Shown here one piece after another: positions 1-6,486 of a stretch of DNA of 10,442 bases (its first letter is position 1; every line of letters begins with the position of its first letter). The notes beneath the pieces were generated by a model, which had not been told where the DNA came from, did not search any database, and saw only the letters and a program-made list of their open reading frames with translations. Source of the stretch: Marine Group II euryarchaeote MED-G33 (GTDB lineage: Archaea > Thermoplasmatota > Poseidoniia > Poseidoniales > Thalassarchaeaceae). The stretch is from assembly GCA_949538655.1 (NCBI GenBank), contig CATISE010000125.1, positions 1 to 10,442 of the forward strand. The letters run 5' to 3'. The position numbers and the translations under genes were made by a program.

Positions 1-1064
1 GAAAGATGTGAGACCATAGAGGCAAGTTCAGGAGTATTGAACAAATCAGAACGAATTGTCGCTCCATCCGCCGTCATAATCCTCTGTTCATCACCGTCTG
101 CAAGCGCCTCAAGTCGTGCGGCCAAAATGCCATCAGCATCGTTCGCAAAGAGATCGTCCCAAGACGTACCCCAAAGACACTTGATTACATTCCAACCCGC
201 TCCAGTAAATCTGGCTGCAAGTTCCTGAACAATCTTGTCATTGCCTCTTACTGGCCCATCCAAGCGCTGTAAATTGCAATTAATCACCATCACAATGTTA
301 TCGAGATTTTCCCGGGAAGCAAGGGTCAGTTCAGAGAGTGATTCGGGTTCATCTGATTCTCCATCCCCCATGAAATACCAAGATGTACTTTCTGAGGTAT
401 CCACCAAATCACGATTGTGTAAATAGCGATTGAAACGGGCTTGACGAATTGCAGTCATGGCGCCAAGTCCCATGCTGACACAAGGGTATTCCCAGTAATC
501 CGGCATAAGTCGTGGATGTGGATATGATGACAATCCTTCATTGAATGCTTCTTGACGGAAATTTTCCATCCGTGCTTCATTCATACGCCCCTCCATCCAA
601 GCTCTAGAATACAGACCAGGACTCGCATGCCCCTGCCAATAGACATGATCTCCATTTCCGCCACCGTCCTTACCTCGGAAGAAGTGGTTCAGACCGACTT
701 CCCAAAGGTGGCTTGTACTGGCATAGGTGGAAATGTGACCCCCAATTCCTTCGAAGTACTTGTTTCCTCGAGTCACCATCATCATTGCATTCCAGCGAAT
801 GACATCGTGAATTTTCTGTTCCATTTGCAGGTTTCCAGGGTATGCAGGTTGATCGTCAGGATGAATTGAATTGGCATATGCTGTTTGGGTCAATTCACCG
901 ACAGGAACGCCGACAGAGTTTGCCGCAGTGACCGTTTCTTGCAATAGATGACGAGCGCGAGATGCACCCAAATTTTCTTCCACAGAAAGAATAGATTCAC
1001 GCCATTCTTCGGTTTCCTCGACATCGGGGTCGGGAAGGGCGCTCCGGTAGCCATCATCGACCAT
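1..1064 (-). CDS. aceE: Pyruvate dehydrogenase E1 component, homodimeric type (partial, N-terminal ~354 residues)
   Basis: This is the thiamine diphosphate (ThDP)-dependent E1 subunit that decarboxylates pyruvate and passes the acetyl group to the lipoyl domain of E2, in the cytoplasm. Translating the minus strand from the ATG at 1064 gives an uninterrupted frame to the window edge, so the C-terminal part is missing. It closely follows the E. coli AceE pattern: an early YPGNL block, IRWNAMMMV, GGHISTY, YWQGHASPG (active-site histidine loops), SYPHPRLMPDYWEYP, and the ThDP/Mg2+ motif from GDGE at residues 233-236 to NCN at 262-264, followed by LQRLDGPVRGN and GAGWNVIK. The start is backed by a GAGGAG Shine-Dalgarno (1073-1078) eight bases upstream. 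It is divergent from the exported thioredoxin-like gene at 1237. Most archaea use pyruvate:ferredoxin oxidoreductase or a two-subunit E1, so this single-chain type suggests bacterial origin (inference). Family assignment is very secure from the motifs; E2/E3 partners lie outside the window. Confidence 0.95.
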   Translation of the reverse strand, partial: MVDDGYRSALPDPDVEETEEWRESILSVEENLGASRARHLLQETVTAANSVGVPVGELTQTAYANSIHPDDQPAYPGNLQMEQKIHDVIRWNAMMMVTRGNKYFEGIGGHISTYASTSHLWEVGLNHFFRGKDGGGNGDHVYWQGHASPGLYSRAWMEGRMNEARMENFRQEAFNEGLSSYPHPRLMPDYWEYPCVSMGLGAMTAIRQARFNRYLHNRDLVDTSESTSWYFMGDGESDEPESLSELTLASRENLDNIVMVINCNLQRLDGPVRGNDKIVQELAARFTGAGWNVIKCLWGTSWDDLFANDADGILAARLEALADGDEQRIMTADGATIRSDLFNTPELASMVSHL

Positions 1065-1072
1065 GCTACAGT

Positions 1073-1078
1073 CTCCTC
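1073..1078 (-). promoter_or_regulatory. Shine-Dalgarno of aceE
   Basis: On the minus strand this reads GAGGAG, eight bases before the ATG at 1064. It fixes the aceE start and excludes longer readings of this frame. Confidence 0.7.
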
Positions 1079-1158
1079 AGTTGTTCGGCTGAATGGTTGG
1101 ACTTGAATCAATCGCTAATGCCTGCCTCCTTCGTCAGTTCTCGCAATCAATTTCAGTT

Positions 1159-1172
1159 GAAATCATGATTTC
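1159..1172. promoter_or_regulatory. 14-bp perfect palindrome in the divergent aceE / exported thiol protein intergenic region
   Basis: GAAATCATGATTTC is identical to its own reverse complement. It overlaps a second small inverted repeat, TTTCA-gt-TGAAA (1151-1162). It sits about 95 bases upstream of the aceE start and 65 bases upstream of the 1237 start, where an operator for a dimeric regulator could act on both promoters. A palindrome this long is expected by chance roughly once in 10 kb, so only its location makes it a candidate. Confidence 0.35.
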
Positions 1173-1204
1173 CTCAATTCTTGCTTAATGACGCCAGATG
1201 GGTG

Positions 1205-1213
1205 TTTTTAATA
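1205..1213 (+). promoter_or_regulatory. Possible TATA box for the 1237 gene
   Basis: TTTTTAATA is the most TATA-like stretch before the gene. Its centre lies about 28 bases before the ATG at 1237, so if used it would give an almost leaderless transcript. An alternative weaker element around 1181-1189 (TTGCTTAAT) would give a leader of about 25 bases that includes the 1217-1233 hairpin. The sequence alone does not decide between them. Confidence 0.3.
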
Positions 1214-1216
1214 GCG

Positions 1217-1233
1217 TCCTCCTTACAGGAGGA
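1217..1233 (+). promoter_or_regulatory. Hairpin enclosing the Shine-Dalgarno of the 1237 gene
   Basis: TCCTCCT (1217-1223) and AGGAGGA (1227-1233) are perfect complements separated by TAC. The right arm is the full Shine-Dalgarno of the ATG at 1237, three bases downstream. In the mRNA this seven-pair stem would hide the ribosome binding site. This is seen directly in sequence; any regulatory effect is inference and requires that transcription start upstream of 1217. Confidence 0.5.
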
Positions 1234-1236
1234 ACC

Positions 1237-4200
1237 ATGAGCATGCGCTATGTGAATACTCTGATGATTGCTACCATCATGGTTTTGATGACCATGAATG
1301 GTGTTTTAGATTACAGTGATAATGAAAATGAAAGCCGAGAACTGTTGGAACTCGCAGAACCTCTTGAAGCACCGACCAACCCTGGTCACACGGTGTTTGC
1401 ACAGTACATTACTTCTGACACTTGTGGTTACTGCTATGCCTATGGTAGTCCAGCACACAACCAGGCCAAGAACAGCCTACCGGACAACTATGTGTACATC
1501 TCTTACCACAGTGCATCTCACAGCAATACAGCTGATGCAGAGGCTGGAAATATCGCTCCAATCTACGGTGTCCAACATCTTGGTGAATCCGGTGGTGCGC
1601 CGAAGACCTCCTTCGGAGATGCCACTCTAAACACAGGATGCGGTTCCAACACTTGCTGGGATCAATACATCTCAAGCGGTGGAAATATGCACTCCACTGC
1701 TGCAGATTACGCAATCAACGTTGGACAGAGTGACAATGGTGATGGCACATCTGATGTAACCGTCACGTCCTCTTACATTGGTTCAGGCACAGCCGCCTCG
1801 TCGATTACACTGTATGCAGCGGTGACTGAAAAGGTCTGCAATTCCCACGTTTATTCAGATGGAAGCAAGGGACACAACTGCTGGGAAGCATGGCTACTCA
1901 ACAATGGGAATTATGCCAGCAACAGTGGTAACACAGGTGGAACAGGATTCGAAACAATCTCCTTGTCATCAGGTTCAGTATCCAAGTCATGGACGGTACC
2001 AAACAATCTGGTCAATGGCGGTGCAAGTAACATGAACGTGGTCGCCGCACTATTCAGTGGATGGAGCACAAGCAGCTTCCAAGAGGACGTTTACGCTGCC
2101 GCTGATGGAACCATGCAACCACCAATCGATATCTCAGTCGTTAGTGTCACAGTCGACAATCAAGATGGTGCACCGGGCTTCATGACCGGTGATACATTGG
2201 ATCTTTCAGTCACAGTCAGAAACGCTGGAGCAGACACATATTCCGATGGCGGTTCCATTCAGATGTGCTATGACAATCAGTGCTTTGATCAAACTGCACT
2301 AAACACATTGTCAAACGCAGCAGGTTCAACCAACACCCAGACATTCAGCACTACATTTGACACATCAAGCATTCCCAACGTGGCAAATGGCCTGACAGGA
2401 TTCAAAGCTCAAATTACTGGTTTGACCGGTGACGGTAACGGTGCTAACAATGTGCAGATGAGTTACATTGAGCATGATTTCACACCATCAACTGACACGC
2501 CAATGGCTGCAGGAGACATAGCAATTGCACGTGGTGGAAGTCTCGACTTTGACATCACAGGCAATCCAAGAGACGGTGTCGATACAATGGCAACAATGAC
2601 TCCAGAGTTTGAGGTCGCCCCAACTGGAACAACCACTTGGAGTTCCGTATGGGTTGACGCACCGACCGGATTGACTGCCCAAGGAACTCAATATGAACGG
2701 TATGTGTTCACTGTAGACCCAACCAGTACTGCATCCAGTGGAGATTACGATGTGCGTGCCCGATTGACAGACGCTCGAGGACAAGTCGGGGATTGGAAAG
2801 TCGCCAACGCAGCATTCAGTTTGATGAACGGACTACCTCAAGTTATCGATCCAAACCAACCGGACAATGCACCGGGTACTTGCCCCATATTCCCTGGCCT
2901 TCCTACAGTGAAGGTGGAAACCAATGAGCGAGTCTCTTTGGCTGGCCTCGTCTGTGATGCAGAGACACCTTTGTCGAATTTGGTGATTACCAGTCAGAAC
3001 CCATCCTTCATCGCTTGGCACCCATCTGCAGGCGAAATCGAAGTGAACTTCGCGACAATGCAATGGGATAGCATGGGCAATCCAATGACTCAAGGCATGG
3101 GCATTACAATCAATGATGGAGAGGATCAAAACACAGGTACTCTTCTCTTCAATGTCGTCGAAAATGGTCAGCCTCGTTGGTCGAGTGTACCATCTCAGTC
3201 ATACGACGAAGGTGGCAGTGTTCAACTTGGTTTGACACAATTCTTGACAGACACTGATACAGACGGAAACCCGTCTAGTGTGATGGATCTCACTTTGGCA
3301 ATTGTATCTGTGGAACCTGCAGGCATTCTCGATGCTGAGATTTGGCCGACAGGTTTGATGGTGACAGCAATTGATGATGATGCACACGGAAGTGTCGTCA
3401 TCACCGTGCGCGCAACCGACACCGATGGACAACTGAGTGAAACACCTATTCACGTGCATGTGGAGAACGTCAACGACGCACCACGATTTGACGCAACAGG
3501 CTTGGAGAACCTCATGGTTCAGGTTGATGAACCTCTAGAATTAGATCTTACATCTCGATTGACAGACGTTGACAATGATGATGCAGAGATTTGGGCAACT
3601 GTAACCTCCAACGATGGAATGGTCCAATACAACCCGATTTCAGGAATGCTCACAGCAACCTACACTACTGCAGGTCAGTACATGATTCAACTATCTGCCT
3701 CAGATTCTGATGGAGATAGTGGCCAGTGGAGTTTCATGATCAACGTGGTCGACAGTATGCCATTGGTTTGGAGTAATGATGGAAGCAATGGCGATATTGA
3801 CGTCGTCGTCTCCAATATGTACTTTGGAATGGAACCGAGTATATTTGTAATTCAACTGAGTGATACACAATTGACTGATATCTCCGCTGAGTGGGCAATT
3901 TGTAATTCGCAAAATGGAATCTGCAGTGACTTTGGAATCGTCTCAATTGACTCTAACACATTCCAAACCGGCCAAACATTCGTGGCCCAGATCACCTCAA
4001 CAGACAACGGATTGGCCAACTTTGATTACATCAAGGTCCACATTACAGCAGTTGGTACAGACGGATTCGATTACGAATCTGACCAAGTGCAATTTGATGC
4101 GATTCAGGAACCAGGTACTACACCCGTAGACGAAACTGATGGTGAAACCGACAACGAACAGACTGGGGATTCTGGAGAAACTCAAACTGGAGGAATGAGC

Positions 4201-4521
4201 ACCATGGTCATTGGTGGCATTGTCGGTCTTGTATTGCTACTTGTGATTGCAGGCGTTCTCGCTACCATGCTATTGCGCGGTGGTCGAGATGAACTCCCAG
4301 CCACAGACTGGGGCACAGAAGTCGCCTTTGCGACACCAGCCGCCGCTCCACCAGTGGCTGCTCCAGTGGCCGCCCCTGTCGTGAATGCAGTTCCAGACTA
4401 CACCCACCTCTCACCTGGCGGCCAGTATGTTACTGGTCATGCTGGAGAGACTGTGTATCTGTCACCAGATGGTACCGCTTGGACAATGCAAGCAGACAGC
4501 TCGTTCATTCGAACGTCTTGA
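1237..4521 (+). CDS. Large exported thioredoxin-like, Ig/cadherin-repeat protein with C-terminal membrane anchor
   Basis: A 1094-residue cell-surface protein. The ATG at 1237 is preferred over an in-frame ATG at 1198 because AGGAGG ends four bases before it and a hydrophobic export signal (about residues 3-24) then begins at the N-terminus. A thioredoxin-like domain follows, with SDTCGYC (Cys63/Cys66) and a likely cis-Pro at 122 in GGAP; the following beta-rich part resembles the Omp28-like arrangement. Next come a CARDB-like domain (about 298-415), an Ig-like region (about 416-530) and cadherin-like modules (about 530-845, with NVNDAP near 743-748). A Thr/Glu/Gly linker leads to one membrane helix (about 988-1012), an Ala/Pro-rich stretch and a short cytoplasmic module containing GGQYVTGHAGE and VYLSPDG. 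All 12 cysteines fall in six close pairs, suggesting disulfides. A likely role is surface thiol-disulfide chemistry or adhesion; substrate unknown. Export and anchoring are well supported, the specific function is not. Confidence 0.9.
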   Translation: MSMRYVNTLMIATIMVLMTMNGVLDYSDNENESRELLELAEPLEAPTNPGHTVFAQYITSDTCGYCYAYGSPAHNQAKNSLPDNYVYISYHSASHSNTADAEAGNIAPIYGVQHLGESGGAPKTSFGDATLNTGCGSNTCWDQYISSGGNMHSTAADYAINVGQSDNGDGTSDVTVTSSYIGSGTAASSITLYAAVTEKVCNSHVYSDGSKGHNCWEAWLLNNGNYASNSGNTGGTGFETISLSSGSVSKSWTVPNNLVNGGASNMNVVAALFSGWSTSSFQEDVYAAADGTMQPPIDISVVSVTVDNQDGAPGFMTGDTLDLSVTVRNAGADTYSDGGSIQMCYDNQCFDQTALNTLSNAAGSTNTQTFSTTFDTSSIPNVANGLTGFKAQITGLTGDGNGANNVQMSYIEHDFTPSTDTPMAAGDIAIARGGSLDFDITGNPRDGVDTMATMTPEFEVAPTGTTTWSSVWVDAPTGLTAQGTQYERYVFTVDPTSTASSGDYDVRARLTDARGQVGDWKVANAAFSLMNGLPQVIDPNQPDNAPGTCPIFPGLPTVKVETNERVSLAGLVCDAETPLSNLVITSQNPSFIAWHPSAGEIEVNFATMQWDSMGNPMTQGMGITINDGEDQNTGTLLFNVVENGQPRWSSVPSQSYDEGGSVQLGLTQFLTDTDTDGNPSSVMDLTLAIVSVEPAGILDAEIWPTGLMVTAIDDDAHGSVVITVRATDTDGQLSETPIHVHVENVNDAPRFDATGLENLMVQVDEPLELDLTSRLTDVDNDDAEIWATVTSNDGMVQYNPISGMLTATYTTAGQYMIQLSASDSDGDSGQWSFMINVVDSMPLVWSNDGSNGDIDVVVSNMYFGMEPSIFVIQLSDTQLTDISAEWAICNSQNGICSDFGIVSIDSNTFQTGQTFVAQITSTDNGLANFDYIKVHITAVGTDGFDYESDQVQFDAIQEPGTTPVDETDGETDNEQTGDSGETQTGGMSTMVIGGIVGLVLLLVIAGVLATMLLRGGRDELPATDWGTEVAFATPAAAPPVAAPVAAPVVNAVPDYTHLSPGGQYVTGHAGETVYLSPDGTAWTMQADSSFIRTS

Positions 4522-4545
4522 TCAGCGCTTACAAGCACCGTGCGG

Positions 4546-4562
4546 GCATTGCCGGCGAATGC
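4546..4562 (+). other. Weak hairpin in the 4522-4682 intergenic gap
   Basis: GCATT and AATGC flank a seven-base loop about 25 bases after the stop at 4521. There is no following T-run, so a terminator role is doubtful. The rest of the 161-base gap holds only the candidate promoter of the small downstream gene; no other gene was found. Confidence 0.2.
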
Positions 4563-4622
4563 AACGGTTCCACCTTGCCATATTGAGGAAATGCTCTCGC
4601 GTGATGCAAACAGTGTTTTCTG

Positions 4623-4630
4623 CATATTAT
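4623..4630 (+). promoter_or_regulatory. Possible TATA box for the Hc1-like gene
   Basis: CATATTAT is the only AT-rich TATA-like element in the gap. Counting about 26 bases from its centre places initiation near 4653, giving a leader of about 30 bases that contains GAGGG (4670-4674), eight bases before the ATG at 4683. This implies the small gene has its own promoter rather than depending on read-through. Confidence 0.35.
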
Positions 4631-4682
4631 TGCCGACATCCCAAGGTGAATGATTAAGAGCGGTCTACAGAGGGCGGGCCTT

Positions 4683-4862
4683 ATGTCAGTAGCAGACATG
4701 GTACAAGGAATGATTGACACTTTGAACGAGGCCCTGGTCGATGCAGGTAAGCACGACCGCGGCAACTCAGCCGCGGGCACTCGCGTGCGTAAGGCCATGC
4801 AGGCCACCAAGGGCGCAGCACAAGACGTGCGCGTCCAGGTTCAGAACGACAAGAACGCTTGA
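4683..4862 (+). CDS. Small Hc1-type histone H1-like protein
   Basis: A 59-residue protein resembling the histone H1-like Hc1 family known from Chlamydia and, as short forms, Bacteroidetes. The diagnostic block is GNSAAGTRVRKAMQATKGAAQDVR (written here in parts: GNSAAGTRVRKAMQ then AQDVR), about residues 27-48, followed by VQVQNDKNA; short bacterial forms carry an almost identical GNKAAGTRVRK...AQDIR pattern. Residues 1-23 should form one helix and 30-55 a second. It lacks the long lysine-rich tail of chlamydial Hc1 and its net charge is near neutral, so strong nonspecific DNA condensation is not guaranteed. The start at 4683 is chosen because the family begins near this Met and GAGGG lies eight bases upstream; an in-frame ATG at 4650 would add 11 unrelated residues. 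It has a likely own promoter and is closed by a strong hairpin at 4879-4910. Base composition is visibly more GC-rich than its neighbours. Role as a nucleoid protein is inferred from family. Confidence 0.8.
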   Translation: MSVADMVQGMIDTLNEALVDAGKHDRGNSAAGTRVRKAMQATKGAAQDVRVQVQNDKNA

Positions 4863-4878
4863 TTCGTTCAACGTGTGT

Positions 4879-4910
4879 GCCCCCGTTTTAGCTTCGGCTA
4901 AGGCGGGGGC
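4879..4910. terminator. UUCG-capped hairpin between convergent genes
   Basis: A 14-pair stem with two G-T wobbles: GCCCCCGTTTTAGC (4879-4892) pairs with GCTAAGGCGGGGGC (4897-4910), closed by the very stable C(TTCG)G tetraloop. It lies 16 bases after the Hc1-like stop and 10 bases after the stop of the convergent gene ending at 4921. It probably ends or protects the 3' end of the plus-strand mRNA and may serve both directions. There is no long T-run. Confidence 0.75.
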
Positions 4911-4920
4911 CTCTTACGTT

Positions 4921-6462
4921 TCAATTCACAGAAAATTGGTTGTGTGTGGTCCACACTTCCCATTCTCCACCACCATTCATGAAATCGGCTTGACCATTGT
5001 TGGCGAGATACCAACCGACTGGCTGTTCTGCCCATCCGGCCCCTGGAGAAAATACCACCCATTCTACTGAAGATAAGTCTCCACGAGATTCAAAGGTTTC
5101 ACCTGAAATCAATTCATATTCCCATCCTGAACTAGGATCTCTCCAATGCCCCGTCATGTCCCTTTCTTCGACATCTTCGATGTATGTGTGGAAGGTGTAG
5201 AGATAATGCATCCCCAATGTCGATTCATGCACAAAAAGGAATTCTTCTCCAGGTTGCATATTTTGGTCTAATACTTCTGCAGCATCATCGGTCCAGTAGG
5301 TTTGTCCATGAATTCCTGCAGCAAATGAGATTGGAAGTATGAGTAATATTCCAGCCACAGCTTTTCCTTGCTTCCAATCGACATTTCCGTTGACACGCCT
5401 AATCAAAACGTAGCATGGAATTGCGAGAATTGTGATGTATCTTCCATTGTTGCCCATCGTCCACATGTGCCAAGGCCAATCCGAATTCCATAGAATCGAT
5501 TCGTAAGTCCACAAGCATGCGACGTATGACACAATTGCACCAGCCATTGTACCGATAAAAAGAGCCAATTCACCAGTCAATCGATTTCCATCTTTGGCCA
5601 TATTACACCAAGTGGTCTTGGCAAATGGCCACAGAACCATGCCGACGAATCCATACACGATGATGACTCCGAATATCGATATGGGTAGGGCCTGAATGAA
5701 TCGATTACTTTCAGTACTGACTACCGAGAAAGAGCCAAATCCATTCAATCCCAAGATTATGATGGTAAGGATTCCAAAGCCAAAGCCCACAACCATGGTC
5801 TTTTGTGGATTAAACCAATGATCAGGTGCCCGATCGATCCATACTCCAATTCCGGTCAATACCAAGAATGGTAGGAACATAGAGAATGGTTCCACTTTTA
5901 ATTTCAAAACCAAAATTGCCATGATCATCATTGATGACATCCCAATAGCGGTAATTCTCGCAAGCGGACTTTTTTCCAAACTATAATTTCGAGATCCTTT
6001 CCAAATCACCCATGCAATTCCGAGGAAGGCCAGATAGGTGTATTCAGAATAGCCCCGGCCGATTGAAAAGATCAGTGCAGGGTTCAATAACAATACAGCA
6101 ATGGTTTCTTTTCCAAAACCCATTTTTCTAGCAGTGATGATTGCGAGCATTAAACCCAGTATTGCGAATAACATCACCGTTCCTGGTGTGACACTGTCAA
6201 CGGGGACTGCTTTCGCATCTGCAGGATCAGAAGCGAGTGGGTCTTCGGTTCGAACATCCCCCCAATCTAGAACCCAACCATTCTCGGATTCCACATACGC
6301 ACCTTCAACATGGGCATCTAAGCCCAACTCACTGTTGAAAATTGCGAACACAGTGAGAACGATTGCGATAATTAGCAATCCATTCCAAAATCGCTCTTGA
6401 CTGTAGAGTGGAGTGTCCTCCGTCAAAGCTACAGCCTCATCCATTGAATCGGTTCCAGACAC
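4921..6462 (-). CDS. Polytopic membrane protein with GT-C glycosyltransferase-like layout
   Basis: A 513-residue protein (GTG start at 6462; an ATG at 6444 would remove six residues; neither has a clear Shine-Dalgarno). I do not recognise a named family. About 11 hydrophobic segments are visible: near residues 26-44, then after an acidic ~45-residue loop (WVLDWGD, EDPLASDPAD), 92-110, 117-135, 138-155, and seven more up to about residue 390. A soluble C-terminal domain of about 120 residues follows (GEEFLFVHE, YLYTFHTYIEDV, WVVFSPGAGW). A first extracytoplasmic loop after helix 1, a LLNPALIFSIGRGYSEYTYL-like stretch and a C-terminal outer domain are typical of GT-C enzymes that move sugars from lipid carriers on the outer membrane face, but the catalytic acidic pair cannot be assigned with certainty. 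It follows fen1 by 24 bases and is probably its operon partner. A transporter or surface-assembly protein remains possible. Confidence 0.85.
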   Translation of the reverse strand: MSGTDSMDEAVALTEDTPLYSQERFWNGLLIIAIVLTVFAIFNSELGLDAHVEGAYVESENGWVLDWGDVRTEDPLASDPADAKAVPVDSVTPGTVMLFAILGLMLAIITARKMGFGKETIAVLLLNPALIFSIGRGYSEYTYLAFLGIAWVIWKGSRNYSLEKSPLARITAIGMSSMMIMAILVLKLKVEPFSMFLPFLVLTGIGVWIDRAPDHWFNPQKTMVVGFGFGILTIIILGLNGFGSFSVVSTESNRFIQALPISIFGVIIVYGFVGMVLWPFAKTTWCNMAKDGNRLTGELALFIGTMAGAIVSYVACLWTYESILWNSDWPWHMWTMGNNGRYITILAIPCYVLIRRVNGNVDWKQGKAVAGILLILPISFAAGIHGQTYWTDDAAEVLDQNMQPGEEFLFVHESTLGMHYLYTFHTYIEDVEERDMTGHWRDPSSGWEYELISGETFESRGDLSSVEWVVFSPGAGWAEQPVGWYLANNGQADFMNGGGEWEVWTTHNQFSVN

Positions 6463-6486
6463 AGATGGCTATGATTGCACCGCTGA

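Noticed and set aside
552..869. Plus-strand 105-residue frame, and a minus-strand 73-residue frame at 890-1111
   Set aside because: Both overlap the aceE frame, which is confirmed by extensive AceE motifs on the minus strand.
1198..1236. Upstream in-frame ATG adding 13 residues to the large exported protein
   Set aside because: It has no Shine-Dalgarno, precedes the export signal with an unrelated segment and would place the strong AGGAGG inside the coding region.
4385..4657. Plus-strand 90-residue frame spanning the end of the large gene and the gap
   Set aside because: Mostly an out-of-frame reading of the large gene's C-terminal module, with no Shine-Dalgarno or domain features.
4650..4682. 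Upstream in-frame ATG of the Hc1-like gene
   Set aside because: It would add 11 residues not seen in the family, lies near the predicted transcription start, and GAGGG is correctly placed for 4683.
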